Position numbers and translations under genes: made by a program | Notes under the pieces: generated by a model | The model's input: the letters and a program-made list of their open reading frames with translations, nothing else | Databases searched by the model: none | Told to the model about the DNA's origin: nothing | DNA from: Lewinellaceae bacterium | Lineage (GTDB): Bacteria; Bacteroidota; Bacteroidia; Chitinophagales; Saprospiraceae | Assembly: GCA_016713985.1 (NCBI GenBank) | Contig: JADJOD010000025.1 | Location: 1 to 64,000, forward strand | Direction of reading: 5' to 3' | Length of the DNA stretch: 64,000 nucleotides | In this document: one piece after another, positions 10,582-20,614 of the stretch | Position numbering within the stretch: position 1 is the stretch's first letter | How the letters are laid out: each line of letters starts with the position of its first letter

Positions 10582-12913
10582 TTACATAAATTTGAAATTG
10601 TAGGTCACCGCCGGAATGATGCTGAAAAGCGTCGTCTGCACCGCCTCCGTTTGCGAACGGTCGTCTTCGTTTTCGCGGAAGGTGATGGAATAGGCATTTT
10701 GCCGGGCGTAGGCATTGAAAATGGAGAAATTCCAACTCGATTCGAAGGTTTTGTGCTGTTTTCCGAGCAAAGTCACGCCGAGGTCGAGGCGATGGTAATT
10801 GGGGAAACGGTACCCGTTCCGCTCCGTGTAATAGGGCGTTTGCACACCCGCGACGGTGTATTTTCCGCCCGGGAATGTAGCCGCGTCGCCGGTGTTAAAG
10901 ACCCAGGTGGCCGAGACCGTGAGTTTTGGCCGCAATTTATAGATGGCAACAATGGACAGGTCGTGGATGCGGTCCTGTTTCGCGGGGTAAAAATCGCCCT
11001 TGTTGATGGCCTCGAACTTGCGCAGCGACCGCGCCAGCGTGTAACCCACCCAGCCCGTGAGCCGTCCTTTTTTCTTTTTCAAAAAGAATTCCACGCCGTA
11101 GGCGATCCCTTTTCCGTAGGTCAACGCGCCTTCGTACGCTGCGTTGAAGGTCAAATCCGCGCCGTTCCGGTAGTCGATCTGGTTTTGCAGCGACTTGTAA
11201 TAGGTTTCAAAACTTCCCTCGAACATGTTGTCCGAAAAATTGCGAAAGTAGCCGAGGGAGACCTGGTCGACAATCTGCGGCTTCACATTATTGGAACTGG
11301 GCACCCACAAATCGGTCGGCGAAGCGGTCGTCGCATTGGAAAGGAGGTGCATGAATTGGATGTTCCGCGACACCCCGCCTTTGATGGCACTCGATTCGTC
11401 GATCTGGAATTTCAGCCCCAGCCGGGGTTCGAAACCGCCGTAAAACCGGATGGATTCGCCGTTTTTATAGACTTTTTCGCTCGTTTTAACGCCATTTTCG
11501 TCAAAAGTATAGGCGGTCCCTTTTCCGTGATAATCGAAAAACGAATATCGCACACCGTATTGCAGCCCGAAACGGTCGCTGATTTTCCAGTCGTTCTGAA
11601 CATACGCGCCGCCTTCCCAGGCAAAGCGCTGCTCCGTTTTCGAGTCCTTAAAACTGCTGGACTCCCCGGCATCGAGCGAGGTCGGTTGAAAGGTGTGGCT
11701 GATGAAATTCAACCCGAACTTGATGGTGTTCTGCGCGTTCGGGAAAAAAGTGAAGTCCTGTTTCACGTTGATATCGTCGATGGCTGCCTTCACTTTGAAA
11801 TCAAAACCGGTCACACCGATGCCGAATTGATAGTCGTAATTGCTGAAAATGACCGAGGTGTTCGAAAAAAGCCGGTCGCTGAACAGGTGGTTCCAACGCG
11901 CGGTGGCGGTGTAGTTTCCCCAATCCAGCCCAAAATCGGACAGACTGAGCACGTCGCGGCCAAAATAACCGGACAAAAACAAGCGGTCTTTTTGGCTCAA
12001 ACGGTAATTCGCCTTTGCGTTCAGGTCGTAGAAATAGAGTTTGGTGTCGCGAATGTTTTCGTTTTTCGAGAGTTTCCCGAAAATGTCGGCATACGTCCGC
12101 CGGGCGGAAATAATGAACGAGCCTTCATCTTTTGAATCGGTCCTTCCAAGGTCAGTCGTGACGAAATCACGCCCAGGCCGCCCGATGCATTGAATCTTTT
12201 GTTATTCCCGTCCTTCATTTTGATGTCCAGAACCGACGAGCCGCGCCCTCCGAATTCGGCAGGCATCGAACCTTTGTAAAGCGTCACGTCTTTCAGGGCA
12301 TCGGAATTAAAAACGGAGAAAAAACCGAGCAAATGCGAAGCATTATAAACAGGCGCCTCGTCGAGGAGGATCAGGTTTTGGTCAATCGCGCCACCCCGGA
12401 CGTAAAAACCGGCGTTGCCGTCGCCCGCAGATTTCACACCGGGCGTGAGTTGCAGGGTCTTGATGATGTCCTTTTCACCAAAGATAACGGGGATGTTTTC
12501 AATGTCCTTCGGGTCGAGTTTGGTAACGGATATCTCGTTTTTCGAGACGTTTTTATTGTCTTTTTCGGATTTCACCACGACCTCCCGGATGGTCAGGCCC
12601 GCCTCGGAGGCCAGTTCCTTGTCGAGCCGCAGGTCGCGGTCGAGCGTGATTTTTGCTCCAGGGCGTCGAAGCCGATGTATCTGAAAAGGAGCGTGTACTC
12701 GCCTTTCGGCAGGGTGAGCGAGTAAAAACCGTAGGTGTTTGCGGCGGTGCCGACGCCCGGTTTTTCCTTTACGATGACGGTCGCGCCGATGAGGTCTTCG
12801 CCGCTGGAAGCATCTTTCAGCGTGCCGCTGATGGTGAAGTTTTGCGCTGAAATTTTTGGTAAAAACAACAGGATCAGAAGGAGGGTGAGCCATGAAACCA
12901 GCAGATTGTACAT
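10582..12913 (-). pseudogene. TonB-dependent receptor (FecA/SusC-like), two frameshifts
   Basis: Starts at 12913 (MYNLLVSW, signal peptide to ISAQ), then a CarboxypepD-regulatory-like domain (ISGTLKDASSGEDLIGATV), a plug domain (LQLTPGVKSAGDG, FYVRGGAIDQNLILLDEAPVY, MPAEFGGRGSSVLDIKMKDG), and a barrel from about 12000 to the terminal aromatic-X-Phe-Met (YNFKFM). The pieces join at about 12651 (five A where six would give EQKITLDRDL) and about 12137 (four A where five give GPIQKDEGSF). Both look like lost bases in A-runs, so the gene is probably intact in the organism. It would import a substrate across the outer membrane, working with the DUF4249 lipoprotein downstream. Confidence 0.8.
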
Positions 12914-12989
12914 TTCGAGTTTTTTTGAATGGAACTTTGATGCCACAAAGGTCCTCTCAAGCCCAGGCCCGTACAATACTGATTTATCA

Positions 12990-13766
12990 TTACGCCATTT
13001 CCAGTAGCCCGAATTTGGAAGCAAACACGATGGCTTCCATTGAATTATTGGCCCCCAGTTTTTCCAAAAACCTTTGACGGTGGGTGTTTACCGTATGCAC
13101 GCTGATCGACAGTTTACTGGAAATTTCCTTGCTCAACAAACCGTTTTTTACGAGCCCCAGAATTTCCATTTCCCTTTTCGTCAATTCGAATGTTGCCTTT
13201 TTGGGGGTTTCCAAAGGGGTGATTTTTCCGGTCCTGAAATTCAGCAACTGGCTTTTGCCCGGTTCCGATGTTTCCTGGTTGGGGGACACGTCCACGATGT
13301 TGAACGCCAGCCATAATTGACCTTTCTGATCCAGTCTCAATATCTGATATTGCTCAACCAGCCGTACATACTGATTTTGGGCATTCATCATCCTGTACTC
13401 GCTGATCATTTTATGATTCAACTTTTCATCGCTGGAAAGGTGGTTGAAAATTTTCAGGGCGGAAACCGAGTTGAAGCTCAACATCCGCGCATCATCCGGA
13501 TGGATTTTGCTCCCGAAAAACTGTTGGCCGGTCTCTTCATAATCGGAGAGCACATAGCCCAAAAGGCCGCCGAAATTCGATGAAAAAAACACCATCTGCC
13601 GTTTGCAGTAGTCAAATATTCCGGTCCCCGAGTTACCCATGTCTGACAGGGCTTGCAATATGACCGAATGTTTTTGGACAATGGAGTAGTCCAACTGGTC
13701 TTCGTCAAATTTGAACTGTTCCAGAAACTTGAAAAAGATTTGCTCGATGCTGTCGTTTGTTGCCAT
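12990..13766 (-). CDS. PAS-LuxR transcriptional regulator
   Basis: 258 residues. Residues about 40-165 form a PAS-like sensor domain (GTGIFDYCKRQMVFFSSNFG, KIHPDDARMLSFNS, YRMMNAQNQYVRLVEQYQI). Residues about 193-258 are a LuxR-type helix-turn-helix (FELTKREMEILGLVKNG, LSKEISSKLSISVHTVNTHR, QRFLEKLGANNSMEA). Such Bacteroidota proteins are one-component regulators. It lies 76 bp upstream of the TonB receptor and on the same strand, so it may control that receptor/DUF4249 unit. The frame is intact. Confidence 0.85.
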   Translation of the reverse strand: MATNDSIEQIFFKFLEQFKFDEDQLDYSIVQKHSVILQALSDMGNSGTGIFDYCKRQMVFFSSNFGGLLGYVLSDYEETGQQFFGSKIHPDDARMLSFNSVSALKIFNHLSSDEKLNHKMISEYRMMNAQNQYVRLVEQYQILRLDQKGQLWLAFNIVDVSPNQETSEPGKSQLLNFRTGKITPLETPKKATFELTKREMEILGLVKNGLLSKEISSKLSISVHTVNTHRQRFLEKLGANNSMEAIVFASKFGLLEMA

Positions 13767-13873
13767 CCGATTTGAAGTGTTTGTTCTCTGTAAGAGTACA
13801 CATTTTCCGGCGAACAGACCGGATTAAGTTTTTTCGCCTGGCGTGATGTTGTCACTACAGGTGTCCGAAACCT

Positions 13874-14060
13874 TTGGAGAATGCCGGATAACAAAAACTT
13901 AAAAAGAATGCAACCTGTCAGGCACTTTACCTGGTAAATTACTAATGTTTTTGCTGCGAGTTGATCTAATAGTTCATCAGGTATCAGTTTCAAGGGGGGT
14001 TCTGCGCCTGTTGTTCTTTTACATTTTCTAAAGGTTTCGGATTCCTGTGGTGGAAACATG
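13874..14060 (-). mobile_element. remnant of an IS4-type transposase N-terminus
   Basis: One minus-strand frame contains LIPDELLDQLAAKTLVIYQV followed by KCLTGCILFKFLLSGILQ. This resembles the start of IS4-group transposases (PxxLLxxLAxxTxVxYQVKxLxG). Only about 60 residues remain, with no DDE catalytic region and no visible terminal repeats. The rest of 13767-14139 shows no gene. Confidence 0.4.
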
Positions 14061-14139
14061 AGGCGAGGTAACTGCCGCACTCGCGATGTGCCGACGCTTA
14101 GGAGGCATGAAAGCGGGTGCATAGAAAATGGCGTTATTA

Positions 14140-14986
14140 TTACAGCCGTCCGATTTCCTCCGCAGTGAGACCAGTAAATCGAACAATTTTTTCAACTGGC
14201 TCTCCTTCAGATTTCATTTTACGGGCGATTTCAATATTGCGTTCTTCTTTACCTTCTGCTTTTCCCTCCTCAAACGAAGTATCCACAACATTTTTCAAAT
14301 CGCGGTAATACTTTAAACTTTCCTCGTACTTATTTTTTTTCATCGGGGGTGAATTTGGCTATCTCGGCTGCCTCAAACAGTTTCTGAAATATTCTGTCCT
14401 GTAGTGCCTGTGGACGATTTTGAAGATATGGCAACTGTTGCAGCACATACATCCACTTGTCGAAGTTGCTTTCCAAGTCCCCTTCTGCTTTGCTAAAGTT
14501 AGGCATTTCCAAGTAGATGTAAGTCAACTTGTCGTAAAACACCCGGCATTTTTGATCTTTCAATTGCACCTCGTGGCGTACTTCCTGCTCCGCCTCGTCC
14601 TCTGAAAAAGTAAAATCGAGGATGCCTACCATATACACTGCGGCCAATTGATAGTTCCAGTCGCCCTTCTTTGCCTGTTCTTGAATTGGAAAAGAGGAAT
14701 AGTACACGCTTCTGTCCTTAAAAAAATTCTGCTTGGCTTTCTGCATCTCTACAATGAAACGCTCGCCGTTTTCCCCGATACAGTACAGGTCGAAGATGGC
14801 CTTTCGGTCTGCTTCCGAGTTGCCGAGTTGCTCCGTTCGTGCGTAGGTAAGGTCTTTAATCTTGTGCTTTCCAGGCAGCACCTGGTTCAAAAAATCGATG
14901 AGCAGATCCTTGTTCGGTTCTGAGCCGAACAGTTTTTTGAAGCCAAAATCAGTAAATGGGTTAATATATTTGTCCTGGAGTGCCAT
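14140..14986 (-). pseudogene. Rpn-family PD-(D/E)XK nuclease / putative transposase, one frameshift
   Basis: The start at 14986 (MALQDKYINPFTDFGFKKLF) is the family's usual beginning. The nuclease core shows FDLYCIGENGERFIVEMQ, a D...ExQ arrangement of PD-(D/E)XK enzymes. The tail (KYEESLKYYRDLKNVV, then a Glu/Lys-rich helix and EPVEKIVRFTGLTAEEI) is in another frame, joined through the run of eight A at about 14333-14340. One base fewer there gives one protein of about 280 residues. Rpn proteins promote recA-independent recombination and DNA damage in E. coli, and many Bacteroidota carry several copies. Confidence 0.75.
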
Positions 14987-15040
14987 GAAACGATCTTTTG
15001 GGAACAAAAATACGGAAAATAGCGGTGTGTAATGTGCCAT

Positions 15041-15657
15041 CCCGCGTATTTTTCAACACGTTTTGTTTCACATAAGTTTCAAAGCCCAGTTCAGCAAGAT
15101 TCATTTTTGCGTGAAAATATAGAAACCGCACATGGGTAAGGGAATAGTAAAACTGATATTGAACTGTTATTTGTTTTTATCATTTTCCCTGCCTCTGGTT
15201 TGGGCATTTTCTGCGACAATTTAGAGGTGAGAGGGTTTTTAATATCGAAATTAGTTTTCCACTTTACATTGACGGATGAATGGTGGTGGGCTAAATTTGA
15301 AGAAATTGAGCGAAGCGTAATTCCAACGGAAGGCGTGTGCCTTTTAGGCAAAATTCTGCACCGTACAGTATTAATCGTTGCAAGTGTGCCATGAGCATTC
15401 AAAAGTTGTTCGGCATATTTCTGCGCTCGACACCTTACAGTAATTTTGTTGTAACGGTGCCGGAAATGTTTTAATAGCGGCGATATTTGTTTATATTGTT
15501 GCAGAGATTGTTTCAAAAGTGGCAAGGAATGTTTCAAAAGTGGCGATGTTGGGTCCAATATGGACCAGGTAAAGTATAATAGTTGTGGGGGATTGCAAAA
15601 CACGGGTAGTTGAAACACGGATAATTGCGGATTACACGGATTTTCGCGGATGGGTGG
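15041..15657. other. long intergenic stretch, no supported gene
   Basis: A minus-strand frame at 15091-15618 exists, but its composition is not protein-like. Near 15505-15545 the motif TTTCAAAAGTGGC occurs twice, about 28 bp apart. No RNA gene or transposase recognised. It separates the Rpn gene from the SDR gene, both on the minus strand. Confidence 0.5.
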
Positions 15658-16410
15658 TCAACGACCGCCGGTCACGTCCACCAGTGTGCCGGTCACGTAG
15701 GAGGCTTCGTCCGAAAGCAGCCACAAAATGGTCCGCGCCACTTCTTCCGGCTGCCCGCCGCGTTGCATCGGGACGAGCTGGCTGAGCCGGTCCACCCGGC
15801 CGGGTTCGCCGCCGCTGGCGTGGATGTCGGTATAGATCAGGCCGGGGCGTACGGCATTGACGCGGATACCTTCTGCGGCCACTTCTTTGGCCAGACCGAT
15901 GGTCATGCTGTCGATGGCGCCTTTTGAAGCGGCGTAGTCGATGTATTCATTGGGTGCACCGTGTTTTGCCGCGCCGGAAGAAACGTTGACGATGGCGCCG
16001 CCTGTGCCGCCGTTTTTGGTCGACATACGTCGCACAGCCTCCCGGGCGCATAAAAAACTGCCGGTGACATTGGTGGCAAACACCCGTTGCAGCCGTTCGG
16101 CGTCCATTTCGTCGAGCCGCGCCTGTTTTTCCAGAATGCCGGCGTTGTTGACCAGAGCAGTCAGCGGGCCGAATGTTTGGTCGATGGACCCGAATAAGTT
16201 CCGGACATCTTCCTCCTTAGAGACATCCGCACGAACGGCGATGGCCGTGCCGCCCGCAGCTTGTATTTCCCGGACGAGTTCCCCGGCGGCGGCCTGGTTT
16301 TGATGATAATTGATACATACCCGGTAGCCCGCTGCGGCGGCGAGTAAAGCCGTGGCCCGCCCGATGCCCCGGCTGCCCCCGGTAATCAGAATTACTGGAT
16401 CATTTGCCAT
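15658..16410 (-). CDS. SDR-family NAD(P)-dependent oxidoreductase
   Basis: 250 residues, the usual classical-SDR length. It has TGGSRGIG (nucleotide binding, residues 10-17), NNAG (about residue 88), the catalytic Ser in NVSSGAAKHG and Tyr/Lys in YIDYAASKGA, then VRPGLIYTDIHA. Cytoplasmic. The family reduces or oxidises carbonyls and sugars; the substrate cannot be predicted. It lies 66 bp downstream of a DinB-like gene on the same strand, and the two are probably co-transcribed. The frame is intact. Confidence 0.88.
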   Translation of the reverse strand: MANDPVILITGGSRGIGRATALLAAAAGYRVCINYHQNQAAAGELVREIQAAGGTAIAVRADVSKEEDVRNLFGSIDQTFGPLTALVNNAGILEKQARLDEMDAERLQRVFATNVTGSFLCAREAVRRMSTKNGGTGGAIVNVSSGAAKHGAPNEYIDYAASKGAIDSMTIGLAKEVAAEGIRVNAVRPGLIYTDIHASGGEPGRVDRLSQLVPMQRGGQPEEVARTILWLLSDEASYVTGTLVDVTGGR

Positions 16411-16476
16411 TCCTGTATCTTCTTGAGGAGTACAATTTGCCCCGAAGTGTTTTTCATGTTGTTAATTTTTTTGCCC

Positions 16477-16920
16477 TTACCCGATCAGGCGCCGGTGATA
16501 ATTCACCTGCCCCAGGTGGTAACTGAGGTGCCCGAACAAATGCACGAGCATGTGGTCGGTTTTGACGATCTGTCCGCGTTTTTCCACGGGAAAATCTTCT
16601 TCCAGGTGTGTTTCGGGCAATTCCTGCAGGACGTTTTTTACCACCGCGATCGTTTCGTCTAAGCGGGTCAGCAATACGTCGCGCGGCACACCTTTGGCGG
16701 CGAACTCGTGGTCGCGGTCGCGGATATAACCCGTCTGCCCGAGCACCGCCCCGATAAAGTGGTTCAGGTTGCCGATCAGGTGCAGGCACAGGTTGCCGGC
16801 GGAATTGCTGATCCCGGCTTTTACCAGCCACAGGTCCATTTCATCGGAATACAGGCCAATCTCTTCCTTTAACTTGCGCAGATCGCGTTCAAAAAGTTCG
16901 GAGAGCACGTCTTTGAGCAT
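16477..16920 (-). CDS. DinB-like (DUF1572-type) small helical protein
   Basis: 147 residues, starting at ATG 16920 (MLKDVLSELFERDLRKLKEE). The DinB-fold histidines are visible: LCLHLIGNLNHFIG, then HMLVHLFGHLSYHLGQVNYH near the C-terminus. Members are four-helix metal-binding proteins, often thiol-dependent transferases. A much longer minus-strand frame extends upstream to 18048, but it runs antisense to the aldo/keto reductase and I reject it. A TATCTTTG box on the minus strand (16976-16983) gives a suitable promoter. Confidence 0.75.
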   Translation of the reverse strand: MLKDVLSELFERDLRKLKEEIGLYSDEMDLWLVKAGISNSAGNLCLHLIGNLNHFIGAVLGQTGYIRDRDHEFAAKGVPRDVLLTRLDETIAVVKNVLQELPETHLEEDFPVEKRGQIVKTDHMLVHLFGHLSYHLGQVNYHRRLIG

Positions 16921-16959
16921 GATGTTATTTATTAACAGGTGAAATGTCGGAGATAGAAA

Positions 16960-16983
16960 TACATTTGAGCGCTGCCAAAGATA
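16960..16983. promoter_or_regulatory. divergent promoter boxes for the DinB-like gene and the aldo/keto reductase
   Basis: TACATTTG at 16960-16967 on the plus strand and TATCTTTG on the minus strand at 16976-16983 both match the Bacteroidota -7 consensus TAnnTTTG. They face the two divergent genes (starts 17011 and 16920). Confidence 0.5.
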
Positions 16984-17010
16984 TTGCCTTCTTCCACACA
17001 AAAAGAACAA

Positions 17011-18012
17011 ATGATCTACCTTCCCAACCCGCATCGTTATCAATCCATGCCCTACCGCCGCAGCGGCCGCAGCGGACTGAAACTTCCGGCCGTGTCCCTC
17101 GGACTCTGGCATAATTTCGGCCACGTCGACGTTCAGGAAACTTTCCGCGCCATCCTGCACCTGGCTTTCGACGCAGGCATCACCCATTTCGACCTGGCCA
17201 ACAACTACGGACCGCCCCCCGGCTCGGCGGAGGAAAATTTCGGCCGCATCCTGCGCAGCGATTTCCACGCGCACCGCGACGAGATGGTCATTTCCACCAA
17301 AGCGGGTTACCACATGTGGGACGGCCCTTACGGCGAATGGGGCTCCAAAAAATACCTCGTAGCCAGCCTCGACCAAAGTCTGCAACGTATGGGGCTGGAG
17401 TACGTCGATATTTTTTACAGCCACCGGCCCGACCCGGATACCCCGCTCGAAGAAACCATGGCCGCGCTCGACCTGGTCGTGCGGCAGGGCAAAGCCTTGT
17501 ACGCCGGTATTTCCAGTTATTCCGCCGAACAAACGGAACAGGCCTGCCGCATCCTGAAACAACTCGGCACACCCTGCCTGATCCATCAACCCAAATATTC
17601 CATGTTTGTGCGCTGGATCGAAAATGGCCTGCTCGACGTGCTGGAACGCGAGGGGGTGGGCTGCATTCCCTTTTCGCCGCTGGCCCAGGGGCTGCTGACC
17701 AACAAATACCTGAACGGCATTCCGGCCGATTCCAGGGCTGCCAAATCGCACGGACATTTGCAGGAAGAAGAGGTCTCGGAAGCGCGTATCCGGCAGGTCG
17801 GGCAGTTGAACGAACTGGCCCTGCAACGTGGACAAACGCTGGCACAAATGGCGCTGGCCTGGGTGCTTCGTGATGAACGGATCACGTCGGTGCTCGTGGG
17901 CGCCAGCCGCCCGGAACAACTGGCGGATTCGCTGCGGTGCCTGAACAATTTGCAGTTTGCATCGAATGAACTGGAGCGTATAGCGGAAATACTGCGGAAG
18001 ATTGACTGCTGA
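17011..18012 (+). CDS. mgrA: aldo/keto reductase, MgrA/YghZ (GAP reductase) type
   Basis: 333 residues from ATG 17011 (MIYLPNPHRYQSMPYRRSG). It has the AKR catalytic set: the Asp/Tyr region FDLANNYGPPPGSAEENFG, Lys in VISTKAGYHMWDG and His in DIFYSHRPDPDTP. C-terminal VLVGASRPEQL binds the cofactor. GSAEENFGRIL and FHAHRDEMVISTKAGY are typical of the YghZ/MgrA subgroup, which reduces L-glyceraldehyde 3-phosphate and methylglyoxal with NADPH. Monocistronic by layout. An upstream TTG at 16984 is in frame but a weaker start. Confidence 0.85.
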   Translation: MIYLPNPHRYQSMPYRRSGRSGLKLPAVSLGLWHNFGHVDVQETFRAILHLAFDAGITHFDLANNYGPPPGSAEENFGRILRSDFHAHRDEMVISTKAGYHMWDGPYGEWGSKKYLVASLDQSLQRMGLEYVDIFYSHRPDPDTPLEETMAALDLVVRQGKALYAGISSYSAEQTEQACRILKQLGTPCLIHQPKYSMFVRWIENGLLDVLEREGVGCIPFSPLAQGLLTNKYLNGIPADSRAAKSHGHLQEEEVSEARIRQVGQLNELALQRGQTLAQMALAWVLRDERITSVLVGASRPEQLADSLRCLNNLQFASNELERIAEILRKIDC

Positions 18013-18066
18013 CACGGCACTTCCCCGCGATTTTTTTCCCCGCGCCATTTTCCATAGAGAAAAACC

Positions 18067-18074
18067 TACCTTTG
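18067..18074 (+). promoter_or_regulatory. -7 promoter box upstream of metK
   Basis: TACCTTTG matches the TAnnTTTG consensus and leaves a leader of about 100 nt before metK. The leader holds a short stem (CTTTTCC ... GGAAAAG, about 18078-18100) with no T-run after it. I do not recognise a SAM riboswitch here. Confidence 0.5.
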
Positions 18075-18182
18075 CGGCTCTTTTCCGGCCTGTCGGGAAA
18101 AGAACTGGAATAAAAAGGCATATTGGTGCGCGACACCGTATGCTCCAGGATTACCCGGTCACTTAACAATTACTACTCGAAC

Positions 18183-19442
<1,260 letters not shown>

Positions 19443-19447
19443 GTAAC

Positions 19448-19514
19448 AGGACAAAAATCTTTTCCGCCCGGATGATTCATTCTCGGAATGTTCGGAAGAA
19501 AATTAGGATCATTA
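19448..19514 (+). repeat. dispersed 67-bp intergenic repeat, copy 1
   Basis: Aligns without gaps to 62311-62377 (58 of 67 positions identical by my count) and, inverted, to 34064-34110. It starts five bases after the metK stop. The shared core is AATCTTTTCCG followed by CCGGATGATTCATT. Confidence 0.75.
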
Positions 19515-19540
19515 GACCGTATACCGAACGATAAAAATGA

Positions 19541-19710
19541 GGAGGGTGCCTCAAAGGGTTGATGAAAGTTGATAAGGGTTAAAAGTTGATAAGGGTTGAT
19601 GAAAGTTGATGTTTGGATTGAAAAATGGGATAAATTAGTGCCTTTTCGGTTCAAAATATCAACCTGATAAACTTTTAAAAACCCTCATCAACGCTTTTGA
19701 GACACCCTCC
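19541..19710. repeat. MITE-like element with about 25-bp terminal inverted repeats
   Basis: The left end GGAGGGTGCCTCAAAG (19541 onward) and the right end, read on the minus strand, GGAGGGTGTCTCAAAA (from 19710 inward), match over about 24 bases ending GTTGATG. The inside carries four to five near-copies of AAAGTTGATAAGGGTTGATG-like units and no coding capacity. The 170-bp size and terminal repeats fit a non-autonomous transposon remnant. No target duplication is obvious. Confidence 0.6.
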
Positions 19711-19758
19711 TTTTGTTTTTTAAACAGGATGCGCTGACCATCCGGCCCGCAATCCGGC

Positions 19759-20400
19759 TTATCTTTTGCCGCCGCCCGGCAGGATATTATAACTGAATCC
19801 CACCCCAAACGACAGCAGCACGCCATCTTCGCCCGGGTTGATAATGAGTCCGAAATCAGGCCGGACCGCCCAGCGGTCGAGGTCCTGGCTGATGCCCAAG
19901 CCGAGGTTCAAACCGATCAGCAGGTCGGCGTCTTCTTCGAAAAAAATGTCCGTGCGTGCCCCGACGGTTGCTTCGAATTTGTTGCTTTTTCCGGGGAAAG
20001 TGGCCATCAGGTTCGGGTGTACACCCCAGGTGGATTCACCATCGTAGGTATACGCGCCGAAGGGAAAGATTACGGCCAACTTGTTGGGTATCAGGGCGAA
20101 TTTTGGCCCGAAAGCGATGTAATTCAGCCCTTCACCGTCGCTATCGCTGAGGAACAGTCGTTCATAACGCAGTTTCACGTTGATCCTGTCGGTGACGCCG
20201 TAGCCGAAACCGAAGCCGAGGCCGTCGTTGATCGAAGCGGACTCTCCGTCATACCGTTCGCTGGCGTGGGTGTAGGAGCCCTTTAGTTCCATGGCCCCTT
20301 TCGGAAGCATACGTGCACTTTCGTAAGGCACCACACAATTGGATAAAAACAAAATGCAGGCGAGCAGGGACAGGGTAGTGATAAATTTCGGGTGTTTCAT
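19759..20400 (-). CDS. outer-membrane beta-barrel lipoprotein
   Basis: 213 residues from ATG 20400 (MKHPKFITTLSLLACIL). A lipobox (FLSNC) is followed by alternating beta-strand sequence: MELKGSYTHASERYDG, GFGFGYGVTDRINVKLRYER, LGLGISQDLDRWAVRPDFG, and a C-terminal LSFGVGFSYNIL. This looks like a small transmembrane barrel of the OmpW/porin-like kind. Function unknown. It is a single gene: the MITE-like element lies downstream, and the helicase-nuclease stop is 214 bp upstream on the same strand. Confidence 0.7.
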   Translation of the reverse strand: MKHPKFITTLSLLACILFLSNCVVPYESARMLPKGAMELKGSYTHASERYDGESASINDGLGFGFGYGVTDRINVKLRYERLFLSDSDGEGLNYIAFGPKFALIPNKLAVIFPFGAYTYDGESTWGVHPNLMATFPGKSNKFEATVGARTDIFFEEDADLLIGLNLGLGISQDLDRWAVRPDFGLIINPGEDGVLLSFGVGFSYNILPGGGKR

Positions 20401-20614
20401 AAGGTGGTTGTTTTGATACGGTGAAAGATGGATAGTGCCAAATGATACACGATTGTCATTTGTCTCCGGCAAATATATTTCCCGTTTGAGTATTGCATTG
20501 AAAAGATTTTGTGGGGAAGGGAGGCGGTTTTTACCAACCGCCCGTGGTCGCCGCGCGAAACCCCGATGGTTTCCTTGATTTTGTCAGATACGGCTTTCCA
20601 AAAATCAGCCACAA

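Noticed and set aside
10651..12135. 494-codon plus-strand open frame
   Set aside because: It is antisense to the TonB receptor, whose barrel and terminal aromatic residues are clear; high GC at third positions keeps the opposite frame open.
14330..14343. Programmed -1 frameshift in the Rpn-type gene (A8 run)
   Set aside because: Slippery A-runs can be programmed, but the same type of break occurs at many runs in unrelated genes here, so read error is simpler.
15091..15618. 175-codon minus-strand frame
   Set aside because: Low-complexity, His/Ser-rich composition without domain pattern; likely chance.
16921..18048. Long minus-strand extension of the DinB-like frame
   Set aside because: Antisense to the aldo/keto reductase, whose motifs are complete; the DinB-like domain starts at 16920.
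18075..18182. Possible SAM riboswitch upstream of metK
   Set aside because: Only one short stem is visible, with no conserved SAM-I, SAM-II or SAM-III core that I recognise.
19556..19620. Possible CRISPR-like array (repeated TTGATAAGGG units)
   Set aside because: Units are short, adjacent and have no unique spacers; no cas genes. Better explained as the inside of a MITE-like element.
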